From assembly GCF_934636665.1 (NCBI RefSeq), contig NZ_CAKUAT010000010.1, forward strand, positions 32,016 through 96,015: DNA of 64,000 nt. The letters run 5' to 3'. The DNA comes from an uncultured Senegalimassilia sp. Its GTDB lineage: Bacteria; Actinomycetota; Coriobacteriia; Coriobacteriales; Eggerthellaceae. The first letter of the stretch is position 1, and every line of letters starts with the position of its first letter. This document shows positions 45,201 through 53,157 of the stretch, piece by piece. The notes under the pieces were generated by a model. It did not search any database and was not told the origin of the DNA. It saw nothing but the letters and a program-made list of their open reading frames with translations. The translations under genes and the position numbers were made by a program.

Positions 45201-45705
45201 AGGCATGGATAAGACCGTCGAGATCCTGGATGCCCGCAGCCTGCGCGCCCGGCATGTCTGCAAGCTCCTGGCCGCAGACGAAAGACAGCGGCGTCGATGC
45301 GTTGGCATTGGCCGGCGGCAAGGTGCGCAGCAACGCCCGCGCGCTTGCGACAACGACCACCTGCCGTCCGGTCTGCAGCGCATGCGCCGCCTCCATACGC
45401 CGAGCAACGGTGGCAAGATCCGCGTGCTTCTTGTCGAACGGCAGATCGGCGCGCTCGGGGAAGCGCAGCACCTTGTCCTCGCCCAGATAGGCCGACAAGC
45501 TGCGAGCGAACGACACCGCCGCATCCTCGCCAGCCACCACCGCAAGCGTGGACTGCGGTTTATGCGAGAATCGCGCAGCGACCATGAACGGCCGCGCGCT
45601 GTTCGCGATGCCCAAGGTGCCATCGTCGCCGGCATCGAGATTGGACCAAAACCCATCCAAGCATTCCGAGCGCTCGAGCGCGAAGCGCAGAGAATCGATA
45701 AGCAT
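42205..45705 (-). CDS. mfd: transcription-repair coupling factor
   Basis: A 1166-residue translocase that removes RNA polymerase stalled at lesions and recruits UvrA. The N-terminal UvrB-like module, the RNA-polymerase-interacting CarD-like domain (about 480-545: YKPGDYVVHAQHGIAHFKEL, KLFVPVEQLDRVTRYVG), helicase Walker A VCGDVGFGKTEVALRA, the DEEQRFGVGHKEQ box, TATPIPRTMQMSLSG and the C-terminal TRCF domain are all present. The ATG at 45705 has AGGGGA nine bases upstream; the ATG at 45714 directly abuts that site. It is convergent with the VanZ-RDD-epimerase gene. Confidence 0.94.
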   Translation of the reverse strand: MLIDSLRFALERSECLDGFWSNLDAGDDGTLGIANSARPFMVAARFSHKPQSTLAVVAGEDAAVSFARSLSAYLGEDKVLRFPERADLPFDKKHADLATVARRMEAAHALQTGRQVVVVASARALLRTLPPANANASTPLSFVCGQELADMPGAQAAGIQDLDGLIHALESRGFSNTGDLDGPGTFCTRGGTVDVYPGNLSFPVRLDFFGDELDEIRRIVPSTGQTISSMQSVEIYPVVEFSCSKSGLARARKKLAALAGTNPALRSVSEHLENAEGGLRFEGSDVLLPYLYDKPVTLGAYLRRDALSVLIEPRSLFDDMMHAGEELEAKAKGTNIALEGLFCPAPQVSFGECQRATYVSIMRVGGNVDVELPVKRVEAAGHPDKLFGRLRTLVDDGYTVVFSAPNRRSRADMMLAFVDHGLPIQEWLDAEENPDDTDGQKKRRLRRGVVNVVDVDIPLGMIIPKAKLGMVSVSDTQGASTARPSRHIDITEITFPYKPGDYVVHAQHGIAHFKELVRREIDGTARDYLLLEYAEGDKLFVPVEQLDRVTRYVGPEGSTPRCTRLNTADWSRAMKKASAATKKLAFDLVDVYARRASAQGYTFGPDTPAQFEMEEAFPYRETPDQLAAIADVKADMRSAKPMDRLVCGDVGFGKTEVALRAAFAATQDKKQVMVLCPTTILAQQHFTNFKDRFEPFGVTVEVLSRFRTPQQQAAALKGFADGSVDVLVGTHRLLSRDVNPHDLGLVIIDEEQRFGVGHKEQMKNLRESIDVLTLSATPIPRTMQMSLSGVRDMSLILTPPDDRRPVEVHVGEWDPDVVSAAIRRELARGGQVYYVSNRVRSIEEAVRRVQAAAGEARVGVAHGQMDKDSLEKVMEEFSAGQLDVLVATTIIESGIDNPHTNTLIIEDSQRLGLAQMYQLKGRVGRGSTQAYAFFMFPEHVNLTEEAQARLTALDEHTDLGSGMRIAMRDLEIRGAGSLMGAEQSGNMSAVGFDLFAQMLGAAVNATREGDLKAAEGLPPALSDITVNLPGRTYLSEEYVPEADERVLWYRKIASAATVGAVEDIYNDLAGKRSDMPQEAQNLFEKARIKAFANEHHIKTVSVVAGKLVVEPIDIPRDRMVPLRRAGGRYLSDKRKLQLPLKYFRLTEKDNLFGPVAKFLREMHGEE

Positions 45706-46180
45706 ACGTTGCATTCCCCTATCACCATCGGCCAGCCCGAATACGGCCATACGCGTTCGGGCCTGCTTGCGCAGTTTTCCTTCGATGAAGCTGCGCGTTT
45801 TTCAAGGTGAAAAGTGTATCACGCACCTTCTTCATCGCTCGAGACGCTAAGCCTAAGCCACACGTAAACAGCAACATCTGTTCGTGTTCCGAACCTTCGC
45901 GGCGGCCTCCCATCAGAACGAACAAAGCCGTTATACGGAGCCGAAGGAGCCGACCGGACAACCACGCCAAACGCTCGAGCAGGCAGGTTTGATATCAGAA
46001 AGAGAATGCATCGTAAATTTTTGTTTCATCTGGTTTTATTCGGTCTTCCCTATGTGCATCTTGGTTGCTTCGGTTCTATTTATATGTCCAGATAACATAA
46101 CGATTTTGCAGCGTAAAAGCTGCGTACAACATCATTCGATATACTGCTGTTGAAATGACCCGGAATCGGAAGGATCGCCC
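45706..46180. other. intergenic, AT-rich, no gene recognised
   Basis: Divergent interval between mfd and nth. The part 46,005-46,150 is much more AT-rich than its surroundings (T-rich runs near 46,017-46,080) and probably holds the promoters. A small GCAGC/GCTGC inverted repeat lies at about 46,106-46,121. I find no supported gene or RNA. Confidence 0.4.
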
Positions 46181-46843
46181 ATGCCGCGCGAATTGATGAA
46201 GGATAAAAGGGAACGCGCGATAGCCATCGCCCAAAGAATGGACGAGCACTTTCCAGCTGCTGAATGCGCGCTGCATTATTGTGGCGACCCCTTCAGACTG
46301 ACTATTGCGGTATTGCTGTCGGCGCAAACCACCGACAAAGGCGTTAACAAGGTCACGCCAGCCTTATGGGAACGCTATCCAACGCCGCAAGCACTTGCCA
46401 ATGCCGATGTGAACGAAGTCGAGGAGATCATCCGCACCATCGGCTTCCACCATGCGAAGGCCGCGAACTGCGTCAAATGCGCTCGAATGGTGATCAGCGA
46501 CTTCGGCGGAGAAATCCCGCAAGATATGACGTTGATCCAAAAACTGCCGGGCGTGGGACGCAAAACCGCCAACGTGGTGCTCAATGAAGCCTTTGGCATT
46601 GTAGAGGGGATTGCAGTAGATACGCACGTGTTCCGTATCGCGCACAAGCTGAAGCTGGTGGGACCCTCGGCGGATACACCCCAGAAAACCGAAGACGCGC
46701 TCCTAAAGCTGTATCCGAGGCAGTATTGGGGACCGATTAATCACCAGTGGGTGCTGTTCGGCCGCCAAACATGCATCGCCCGTCGTCCGAAGTGCGAAGA
46801 GTGCTTCTTATCCGACCTCTGCCCCGCCGCCGGCAAAAAGTAA
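46181..46843 (+). CDS. nth: endonuclease III
   Basis: A 220-residue DNA glycosylase/AP lyase for oxidised pyrimidines. The helix-hairpin-helix LPGVGRKTANVVLNEAFG carries the catalytic lysine, IAVDTHVFRIAHKL the catalytic aspartate, and the C-terminal [4Fe-4S] motif C-X6-C-X2-C-X5-C is complete (CIARRPKCEECFLSDLC). GGAAGGATC precedes ATG 46181. Contrast the cluster-less MutY-like enzyme at 54803-55696. Confidence 0.96.
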   Translation: MPRELMKDKRERAIAIAQRMDEHFPAAECALHYCGDPFRLTIAVLLSAQTTDKGVNKVTPALWERYPTPQALANADVNEVEEIIRTIGFHHAKAANCVKCARMVISDFGGEIPQDMTLIQKLPGVGRKTANVVLNEAFGIVEGIAVDTHVFRIAHKLKLVGPSADTPQKTEDALLKLYPRQYWGPINHQWVLFGRQTCIARRPKCEECFLSDLCPAAGKK

Positions 46844-47061
46844 TGCGCATTGGGTCGTAAAGCAAAAACAGCTATGCCCGCATCCGCAGGCGACGAAAGA
46901 CCGAGCATAGCATGCTGCCACCAAATTGATCGCAGCATAGATAAACCAACCTCCGCGATATTACTCCCCGAAATCGAAACGCGATTAACCAGGAAACACA
47001 AGGAATCTGGGACGCCTAATGCCGCACACAAAGTGAATATAGGATGCTATGCACTGTGACC
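46844..47061. other. intergenic, no gene recognised
   Basis: Interval between nth and the CarD-like gene's promoter. A short TGCTATGC-type element recurs (CAGCTATGCCC, GAGCATAGCATGCTG, GATGCTATGCACTG), but no open frame with a start signal or RNA fold is convincing. Confidence 0.35.
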
Positions 47062-47070
47062 TGGTATAAT
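47062..47070 (+). promoter_or_regulatory. extended -10 promoter of the CarD-like gene
   Basis: TGGTATAAT is a perfect -10 hexamer (47065-47070) preceded by the TG of an extended -10 element; the -35 region is poor. It would give a leader of about 90 bases before the start codon at 47168. Confidence 0.55.
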
Positions 47071-47167
47071 AATGAATGTTGGATAGCGATCAGCGCCAAC
47101 CGAGCAGTCCTTCACCAGCATGTTTCGCGGTGCGCCTGCCGCCATTGCAATGCGTCAAGGAGGATTC

Positions 47168-47737
47168 ATGGCCAACGTTGGCGATATCGTCGTTTTCAAA
47201 CATCACGTCTGCACCATTGCACAAAAACGCGAACGGTATTTCGATAACAAGGATTACTGGGAGCTGCATGCCGTGTTCGAACGATCGCTTAAGCTGTTCG
47301 TGGCATGCGACGCCGCAAAACCGCCTATCATGCGTCCTGTCATGCAAAAACAAGAGGCTCTCGACCTCATCGACTCGATAGCCGATGCAAAACCCGTCAG
47401 CCTGGACGATGAGCTAGCCAAAACAGCAAACGCCTCTTCGCTTCAACAACGCCAAATGAAGGAAATCTACGAAGACTACCTGAAAACGCTGTCCCCGAAA
47501 GACCTGGTGCCGATTATCAAAACCTGCCACGAGCGCACCATCACGCGCAAGGAAGCCGGACATCAGGCCACATCGGTCGATAAAAAGTACCTTGATTTGG
47601 CCGAAGGCCTTCTTTGCGACGAGCTTTCGATTTCACTTGACATGCCACGTGATACAGTGAAAAGCTATTTTGTCGAACGCATCAAGCAGGCGGAACTCAA
47701 GTCCCATTCCAAGGCTGCAAACCTACGCAACAACTGA
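47168..47737 (+). CDS. CarD/CdnL-family transcriptional regulator
   Basis: A 189-residue stand-alone protein with an N-terminal CarD-like RNA-polymerase-interaction domain (VGDIVVFKHHVCTIAQKRER, DYWELHAVFERSLKLFVACD) and a helical C-terminal domain (about 85-185: YEDYLKTLSPKDLVPIIKTC). CarD proteins bind the polymerase beta subunit and stabilise open promoters. The same domain type is in Mfd, encoded 1.5 kb away. The sequence is divergent and the gene is less GC-biased than its neighbours. Start ATG 47168 has a perfect AAGGAGG. Confidence 0.82.
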   Translation: MANVGDIVVFKHHVCTIAQKRERYFDNKDYWELHAVFERSLKLFVACDAAKPPIMRPVMQKQEALDLIDSIADAKPVSLDDELAKTANASSLQQRQMKEIYEDYLKTLSPKDLVPIIKTCHERTITRKEAGHQATSVDKKYLDLAEGLLCDELSISLDMPRDTVKSYFVERIKQAELKSHSKAANLRNN

Positions 47738-47759
47738 CACAGGACGATGAGAAACTATT

Positions 47760-47784
47760 CTGGGCGCTTCAGCGAAGCGCCCAG
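47760..47784. terminator. bidirectional terminator hairpin
   Basis: CTGGGCGCTTC and GAAGCGCCCAG form a perfect 11-bp stem with loop AGC, between the convergent CarD-like gene and the hydrogenase protease gene. Confidence 0.7.
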
Positions 47785-47803
47785 CTTGTTATCGGAGAAC
47801 ATG

Positions 47804-48367
47804 TCACTTTGCGGAAAGAGGGCACCCCAGTCGTGCTAGTTCGCCCACCGCGACGTCTACCAGAAGCGGCAACGCATCGTGCACAGGCTTGGTAAGACCC
47901 TCGGTTGCTTCGGCAGGAGAAGCGTTTTCCACCTGCATACCCAAACACAGGCCCTCAGCCTGATATCCCAATAGCGCGGCGGAATCGAACAAGTCGATCA
48001 GCTTCAGGTCATGCAAGCTTGCCGTAATGCCGACATGTCGCGCCATCGCATCAGGCGCATAGCGAAGCACCGTGCCGGCAGGCTGACCGGAATCGTCAAC
48101 CGCGTCCACGGTCATGATCACGTCGAATTCTCGCACACGATCGATCAGGGCAAGCGACAAACATCCAAGGTCCAACAGCTCAACGTTATCCGGGATGTCG
48201 TACGAAGACATAAGCTCGTCATAAACGGCGGGTCCAATGCCATCGTCAAGCATCAATCGATTGCCAACGCAAAGAACGGCCACTCGCTGCGGGCGCAAAT
48301 CCTCCGGAACGGCCACATTACTGGCAACGTACTCCCGCAAACCCCAGCTATCTTGCACATCTGCCAT
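47804..48367 (-). CDS. hydrogenase maturation protease (HycI/HyaD family)
   Basis: A 187-residue endopeptidase that removes the C-terminal extension of the [NiFe] hydrogenase large subunit after nickel insertion. AVLCVGNRLMLDDGIGPAVY, VIMTVDAVDDSGQPAGTV and the HD motif in ITASLHDLKLIDL give the metal/substrate residues. Its substrate is very likely the large subunit encoded at 49876-51522, whose last 20 residues follow the DPCxxCxxH motif. GGAGGGG precedes ATG 48367; it starts three bases after the small membrane protein gene. Confidence 0.92.
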   Translation of the reverse strand: MADVQDSWGLREYVASNVAVPEDLRPQRVAVLCVGNRLMLDDGIGPAVYDELMSSYDIPDNVELLDLGCLSLALIDRVREFDVIMTVDAVDDSGQPAGTVLRYAPDAMARHVGITASLHDLKLIDLFDSAALLGYQAEGLCLGMQVENASPAEATEGLTKPVHDALPLLVDVAVGELARLGCPLSAK

Positions 48368-48370
48368 AAC

Positions 48371-48799
48371 CTACCCCTCCATACCCGGACGGATCATCAG
48401 GTTATACCACGTGGCGAAACCGAGCATCGCAAGGCCAGCAACAACGCAAATCACCGCCCAAATGCGTTCACGACGCACGTACGTTTCCTTGCAAACGCCG
48501 CGAGCTACCGCACGATGCGCTGCAAAAGGCTGGCTCAGCCGAGAGAACAAAAACGTGACCGCAACTAACACAGCACCGATGATCACGGCAAACGCGATTG
48601 CAAGCGGCGTACGCTCCGAGTACGCAGCATAGAACAAATTGTCAGCAACAAGCCACAACGGGTAAAACAAGATGGAAGCCCAGAAGCCGTGTGCCGGACC
48701 CCAAATGGGAGGCAGGAACAGCGCTCCGATGTTCCACCGTGGAATACCTTCTAGAAACTTCTCTTCGCAAGCAATCTGCTCTTTGGTTAGCTCAGCCAT
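48371..48799 (-). CDS. small membrane protein in the hydrogenase region, function unknown
   Basis: A 142-residue protein with three or four hydrophobic segments: NIGALFLPPIWGPAHGFWAS, ILFYPLWLVADNLFYAA, PLAIAFAVIIGAVLVAVTFL and WAVICVVAGLAMLGFATWY. The start MAELTKEQIACEEKF at 48799 has no Shine-Dalgarno sequence; an upstream in-frame ATG at 48829 has none either. Co-transcribed with the hydrogenase protease (3-base gap). I do not recognise the family; membrane insertion or accessory work for the hydrogenase is only inference. Confidence 0.7.
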   Translation of the reverse strand: MAELTKEQIACEEKFLEGIPRWNIGALFLPPIWGPAHGFWASILFYPLWLVADNLFYAAYSERTPLAIAFAVIIGAVLVAVTFLFSRLSQPFAAHRAVARGVCKETYVRRERIWAVICVVAGLAMLGFATWYNLMIRPGMEG

Positions 48800-48829
48800 A
48801 CATAACCAATCTATCAGGGGATATAACAT

Positions 48830-49113
48830 AATTTTATGGAATAGGATAATTGTAATCGCAATGCAGTGGATCGCTGTCGCTAGGCCAAAATCGCCTATAG
48901 GATTCCACGCACCGCATCATATTCATCGCACCTGAAGAATATGGCGGTGCAGCTGCGGCCCAAATCATCAACTCGCACATCGACCAATAATGCGTGTTCC
49001 ATCTTCAACGAATGCGAACGAGACGGAGCGTCCACCAACTCCTAATAATGCAAGCCACCGTTTTCGCCATAGACCCCACAACTCGCCAATTCAGATATAC
49101 CCCAAAAAGCAAA
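48830..49113. other. intergenic, AT-rich, probable promoter region
   Basis: Lies between the hydrogenase operon terminator and the membrane-protein gene. The part 48,800-48,865 is AT-rich with several -10-like words on the minus strand (TTATAT, TATCCT). No gene or structured RNA recognised. Confidence 0.35.
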
Positions 49114-49143
49114 AAGACCCGGCCACCGAAGTAGCCGGGTCTT
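49114..49143 (-). terminator. hydrogenase operon terminator
   Basis: AAGACCCGGC and GCCGGGTCTT form a perfect 10-bp stem with a ten-base loop. On the minus strand it is followed by TTTTTGCTTTTT, a textbook rho-independent terminator 33 bases past the cytochrome b subunit stop. Confidence 0.88.
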
Positions 49144-49175
49144 CAAATCACATGCAACCGCGCACAGCGTGAAAA

Positions 49176-49874
49176 CTAGTGCTGCTTGCCGTGACCCATG
49201 TCATCCTCGCCGATGATGTTGTGGATGTCGGGATCGTACACCAGGCCGCCATGCTCCTTATGGAAGAACATGAGCAGCGTAGGAGCGATACCCTCCACGT
49301 TGGCCAGGTAGATGTGGATGAACATGAAGCAGATGAACACAAACATCATGAAGTAGTGGATGATGCGCATGCTCATGATGCCGCCCACCAGGGACGTGCC
49401 CGCCGCGAAGAACGGAATCTCGGAGGTGGGAACCCACAGAGCCAGGCCCGTGTAGAACATCAGGATGATGAGCACGGGGATGAACAGGTAGCTGATCTTC
49501 TGCGGAACGCCCAGCTTAGCGGACAGCGGGTGATCCTTCTTGAAGAACAGGTAGTACTTGATCCACTGCGGACCCTGATGCAGGTTGTCCTTCTGCGGAA
49601 GCCACGTCTTGTAGTCGGTAACCTGTTTACGGGTACCGCCGGTCGGCGAGGACTTCACGATAAAGGCCATGATCAAACGGCAAATGCAGTTGATGAAGAT
49701 CACGAAGCCGAAGAACACGTGCAGACCACGGGCCATGGACTCAAAACCCCAGAAGAAGGGGTAATGAATGTAGAAGCCGGTGAAAATCAGGAAAACCATG
49801 GCAACGAGGTTGATCCAGTGCGTAATCACGAACGGCATCGGATGCGCCTCGCGGTAATGTGCCAAATGCGCCAT
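49176..49874 (-). CDS. [NiFe] hydrogenase cytochrome b subunit
   Basis: A 232-residue integral membrane diheme cytochrome b of the HyaC/HupC type, passing electrons from the small subunit to the quinone pool. Hydrophobic helices carry candidate heme histidines in PFVITHWINLVAMVFLIFTG, RGLHVFFGFVIFINC and MRIIHYFMMFVFICFMFIHI. It begins one base after the large-subunit stop codon, so translation is probably coupled. Confidence 0.92.
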   Translation of the reverse strand: MAHLAHYREAHPMPFVITHWINLVAMVFLIFTGFYIHYPFFWGFESMARGLHVFFGFVIFINCICRLIMAFIVKSSPTGGTRKQVTDYKTWLPQKDNLHQGPQWIKYYLFFKKDHPLSAKLGVPQKISYLFIPVLIILMFYTGLALWVPTSEIPFFAAGTSLVGGIMSMRIIHYFMMFVFICFMFIHIYLANVEGIAPTLLMFFHKEHGGLVYDPDIHNIIGEDDMGHGKQH

Positions 49875-49875
49875 G

Positions 49876-51522
49876 CTACTTCACCCCCCAAGGGCTCGTG
49901 ACGGTTTCGAAACGCTTGCCCGTGGCAGGCTCGGAGATATGGACCGAGCAGGCCGTGCAGGGGTCAAAGGAGTGCACCGTGCGCAGCGCGTTGATAGGCT
50001 TCTCAATGTCGCCCACCGGCACGCCGATCAGAGCCTCCTCGAGCGGACCATGCTGGCCCTTCTCGTTCTTCGGAGCCAGGTTCCACGTGGACGGGATGAT
50101 GATCTGATAACCCTGGATCTTACCGTCCTTGACCGACTCGCTGTGGTAAAGGGCGCCACGCGGGGCCTCCCAGAAGCCGGAGCCTTCGCCAGTGGTGGTC
50201 TCAGGAGCGCGGAAGTACTCGGAGTCGCCGGACTTCACGGCCTCGATCAGCTCATCGACCCACTCCTTCATGCACGTGGCAATGTAGAGCGTCTCGATCT
50301 GGCGAATGGCGGTACGGCCGAGCGTGGACTGAGCCACGGACAGGTCGCCCTCATGGCCAAGGGCCTTGAGGAACGCATCCACGTGCTCCTTGATGAACGG
50401 CACGTTGCGTTTGTAAGCTGCCAGAATACGGGAAAGGCTGGTGGCCTCCATGGAGTTGCCGTTGTAGGACGGGCACTTCACCCAGGTGTAGCGATCGTTC
50501 ACATTGTAGTCGGTGTACTCCGGCTCAGTGGTGAAGTTCGGCGCCTGATAGGTCTCGGAACCCTTGTACCAGGAACGGCCGACCCACTCGGCGATGGCCT
50601 TCTCGTCGGGCTCGGAAAGGTTGAGGTTCTCGTCAAGCACGCCGGAGGGCAGGTAGCGGTTGGACATCTTGAAGTCCTCGCGCTCGAAAACGCCCCAAGC
50701 GATGTAGCGACCCGGGCCCTTGCCGTACTCGAACGCATCGGCGTAGTACGGGGCGATAGCCAGCACGTCGGGGATCATGGTCGCCTCGACCCAGTTGTAC
50801 AGCTCGTCAACCAGCAGCTTCAGGTCGTCGAGCTTCTGGTCGGTGGGCACGAAGGCCGTACCGCCCGGACGCAGGGTCATGACATGCGGCATCTTGCCGC
50901 CCAGCAGGGCGCTGATCTGAGAAGCCTTGGCCTGCATGCCCAGAGCCTCCAGGTAGTGGGCCGTGCAGATGAGGTCGAGCTCGGGCGGCAGCTTGAAGCC
51001 GGTGCCGTCCTCGGCATCGAACCAGTTGCCGCTGAAGATGGACAGCTGGCCGTTCTCGGCGAACTGGGACAGATGCTCCTTCAGGGCCACGAAGTCGCTG
51101 TTCATGGAAGTGCCGGCAGCACGAGCCAGGTCCATGGCGTCGGCCGGGTCGGCCTTCAGCGCGTTCAGCGGGTTGACGTAGTCAAGACCGGCCAGGTTGT
51201 AGAACCACAGGATGTGGCTGTGCAGGAACTGGGCGCCCTCGAGGATGTTGCGGATGATGCGGGCGTTGTTGGAGATGGTGATGCCGTAAGCCTTCTCAGC
51301 CGCGATGGAGCTGGCATGGGCGTGCGACACGGGGCAAACGCCGCAGATGCGCTGCACGATTTGGGCAGCGTCCTCGGGCGTGCGGTTCTCAACGACCAGC
51401 TCGATGCCGCGGAAGCAGCCACCGGATACCCAGGCGTCGGATACCTTGCCGTTCTCGACTTCCATCTCAACGCGCAGATGGCCCTCGATACGGGTTACGG
51501 GATCGATTACGGAACGCGTCAT
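49876..51522 (-). CDS. [NiFe] hydrogenase large subunit (uptake type)
   Basis: A 548-residue catalytic subunit. The nickel ligands are Cys60 and Cys63 in RICGVCPVSHAHAS and Cys522 and Cys525 in DPCTACSVH. The 20 residues after His528 are the extension removed by the maturation protease, which shows that this enzyme needs HycI-type processing. Sequence features (VTRIEGHLRVEMEVENGKV) match group 1 membrane-bound hydrogenases that oxidise H2. It lies between the small-subunit and cytochrome b genes. The hyp genes for metal-centre assembly are not in this window. Confidence 0.96.
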   Translation of the reverse strand: MTRSVIDPVTRIEGHLRVEMEVENGKVSDAWVSGGCFRGIELVVENRTPEDAAQIVQRICGVCPVSHAHASSIAAEKAYGITISNNARIIRNILEGAQFLHSHILWFYNLAGLDYVNPLNALKADPADAMDLARAAGTSMNSDFVALKEHLSQFAENGQLSIFSGNWFDAEDGTGFKLPPELDLICTAHYLEALGMQAKASQISALLGGKMPHVMTLRPGGTAFVPTDQKLDDLKLLVDELYNWVEATMIPDVLAIAPYYADAFEYGKGPGRYIAWGVFEREDFKMSNRYLPSGVLDENLNLSEPDEKAIAEWVGRSWYKGSETYQAPNFTTEPEYTDYNVNDRYTWVKCPSYNGNSMEATSLSRILAAYKRNVPFIKEHVDAFLKALGHEGDLSVAQSTLGRTAIRQIETLYIATCMKEWVDELIEAVKSGDSEYFRAPETTTGEGSGFWEAPRGALYHSESVKDGKIQGYQIIIPSTWNLAPKNEKGQHGPLEEALIGVPVGDIEKPINALRTVHSFDPCTACSVHISEPATGKRFETVTSPWGVK

Positions 51523-51525
51523 GGC

Positions 51526-52806
51526 TTACCTCCCTTCCTTGGTTGCATTGGGGTCGTCGTGACCGGTGTCTTCCTTGTACATCTTCTGGCGCTCGGCCTC
51601 GGACACCTCGTAGGTGCCCACGGACTTCTCGGGGTGCTTGGCATCCCAAGCGCGCTTCTTCTCGAAGTCCGCGCCGCCGTCCATACGGCCGGTGGCCTTC
51701 ATGCCGAAGCCGTGCACCACGAGCGCTGCGGCAAGGATGCCGGTAACGCCCACGGCGATGGTGGTGGGCTGCACGTCCCAGTCGCCGATATGCAGGCTGC
51801 GATGACGCTTGATGAACGGGGTGTTAACCTCAACCCAGTTCTGGCCCGGGTCGTTGGGGTTGGCCTCGCAGCAGCCGATGCACGGGGCGCCGGCCTGGAC
51901 GCACCAGCTGCGACGGTCGTTCCACATGACCACGCCGCAGTTGGACTTGGTCTGAGGACCGCGGCAGCCGAGCGGATACAGGCAGTAGCCCTTCTTCTCC
52001 TCTTCGGAACCGAATTCGTAGACGAACTCGCCGTTCTCGAAGTGGCCGCGACGCTCGCAGTTGTCATGGATGGTCTGGTTGAAGATGCCGGCCGGCTTGC
52101 CCTCGGAGTTGAGGTCCAGATCGGCGGGCTTGAGCTTCATGAGCACAACGTCGACGAGCACGCTGGTGAGCCACTCAGGGTTGGCCGGGCAGCCGGGGAC
52201 GTTGACGACGGGCACGTTGATGCCGGCCTTCTTAAGGTACTGCTGCACGCCCATAGCGTCGGTGACGTTGGGCTTTGCGCCCATCCAACCGCCGTTGACG
52301 GCGCAGGAGCCCAGCGCGACCACGGCGTTGGCGTTCTTTGCGGCCTCGATCAGGTGCTCGGTGCCGGGCTTGCCAGCAACGCGCAGGGCGTTGCCGCCCC
52401 ACTTCTCCTGAATCGCGCCTTCATAGATGAGGATGTAGTCGCCGGCCTCGATGGTCTGCTCCTTGGCCTCCTCCATGGAGTAGCCCGCTGCTGCGGACAG
52501 CGTCTCGGAGTAGTTCAGGGAGATCATGTCCAACACCACCTCTGCGGCGTTGGGCGTCTGAGCCTGGGCGAACGACTCGGTGCAGCCGGTGCAGGATGCG
52601 CCTTCGACCCAGATGACCGGGTAAAGGTTACCCTTCGTGGCGCCGATGACGGACGTCTCGAGAGCCTGGGCTACCTGCGGGACCGTCAACTGGGACAGCC
52701 CGGCGGCAGCGGCCACGGTACCGCACAACTTCATGAAGTCGCGACGGGTGACCCCCCTGGCCTCAAGCATGTTCGCGAACGCGGACATTGCGGCCTCTCC
52801 TTCCAT
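51526..52806 (-). CDS. [NiFe] hydrogenase small subunit
   Basis: A 426-residue Fe-S subunit. The twin-arginine motif TRRDFMK at 20-26 and following hydrophobic stretch export the folded dimer. Cluster ligands are visible in ASCTGCTE, LGSCAVNGGW, PGCPANPEW, HDNCERRGHF, GYCLYPLGCRGP, NCGVVMWNDRRSWC and CIGCCE. A C-terminal helix (about 350-372: TIAVGVTGILAAALVVHGFG) anchors it. The ATG at 52806 has AGGAGG seven bases upstream; a second ATG at 52788 (MSAFANML) also has AAGGAG. An SD-overlapping hairpin lies at 52811-52828. Probably similar to the coriobacterial group 1 enzymes. Confidence 0.95.
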   Translation of the reverse strand: MEGEAAMSAFANMLEARGVTRRDFMKLCGTVAAAAGLSQLTVPQVAQALETSVIGATKGNLYPVIWVEGASCTGCTESFAQAQTPNAAEVVLDMISLNYSETLSAAAGYSMEEAKEQTIEAGDYILIYEGAIQEKWGGNALRVAGKPGTEHLIEAAKNANAVVALGSCAVNGGWMGAKPNVTDAMGVQQYLKKAGINVPVVNVPGCPANPEWLTSVLVDVVLMKLKPADLDLNSEGKPAGIFNQTIHDNCERRGHFENGEFVYEFGSEEEKKGYCLYPLGCRGPQTKSNCGVVMWNDRRSWCVQAGAPCIGCCEANPNDPGQNWVEVNTPFIKRHRSLHIGDWDVQPTTIAVGVTGILAAALVVHGFGMKATGRMDGGADFEKKRAWDAKHPEKSVGTYEVSEAERQKMYKEDTGHDDPNATKEGR

Positions 52807-52810
52807 ACGC

Positions 52811-52828
52811 ACACCTCCTTACAGGTGT
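52811..52828 (-). promoter_or_regulatory. hairpin overlapping the Shine-Dalgarno of the hydrogenase operon
   Basis: In the mRNA, ACACCU pairs with AGGUGU around loop GUAAGG, so half of the AGGAGG ribosome site is in the stem. A further GGCCTG/CAGGCC hairpin (52838-52853) lies just upstream. These may tune initiation of the small subunit. Confidence 0.45.
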
Positions 52829-52951
52829 ATCTCGTCTGGCCTGTTTCCAGGCCCTTTTGCATATGGAGCAAAGATACGCAAAGAGCGCGCGGCCGATGCT
52901 CGGCTTACGCCGGCGATCGAGCTTGCGGCCTAGATGGCGCCGCACGCAACG

Positions 52952-52993
52952 CGACGGAAGGCGCGGGGCTTGCAGAACCCGAGCCTTCCGTCG
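52952..52993. repeat. inverted repeat in the hydrogenase-pheA intergenic region
   Basis: CGACGGAAGGC (52952-52962) and GCCTTCCGTCG (52983-52993) pair perfectly around a 20-base loop with an inner CGGG/CCCG stem. The interval 52,807-53,157 is divergent and otherwise holds no gene; the promoters of both operons must lie here. Confidence 0.45.
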
Positions 52994-53157
52994 TGAAACG
53001 CGCACGCGCGCCTTCGCCGATTGGGGATGAAATCGCAGACTTCCATCCCCAGTCGTCTCCACTCCTGTTCGTTATGTTATCACTCGCGCATTTTTATACA
53101 GAACCGTTATCATATCTTCGCAAGATAAATGAATAAATCTGCATGAAGGAGCTTCGC

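Noticed and set aside
49873..53136. Open frame of 1087 codons on the plus strand across the hydrogenase genes
   Set aside because: It spans three real minus-strand genes and their intergenic regions, and its translation is repetitive Leu/Val/Gly/His without known motifs.
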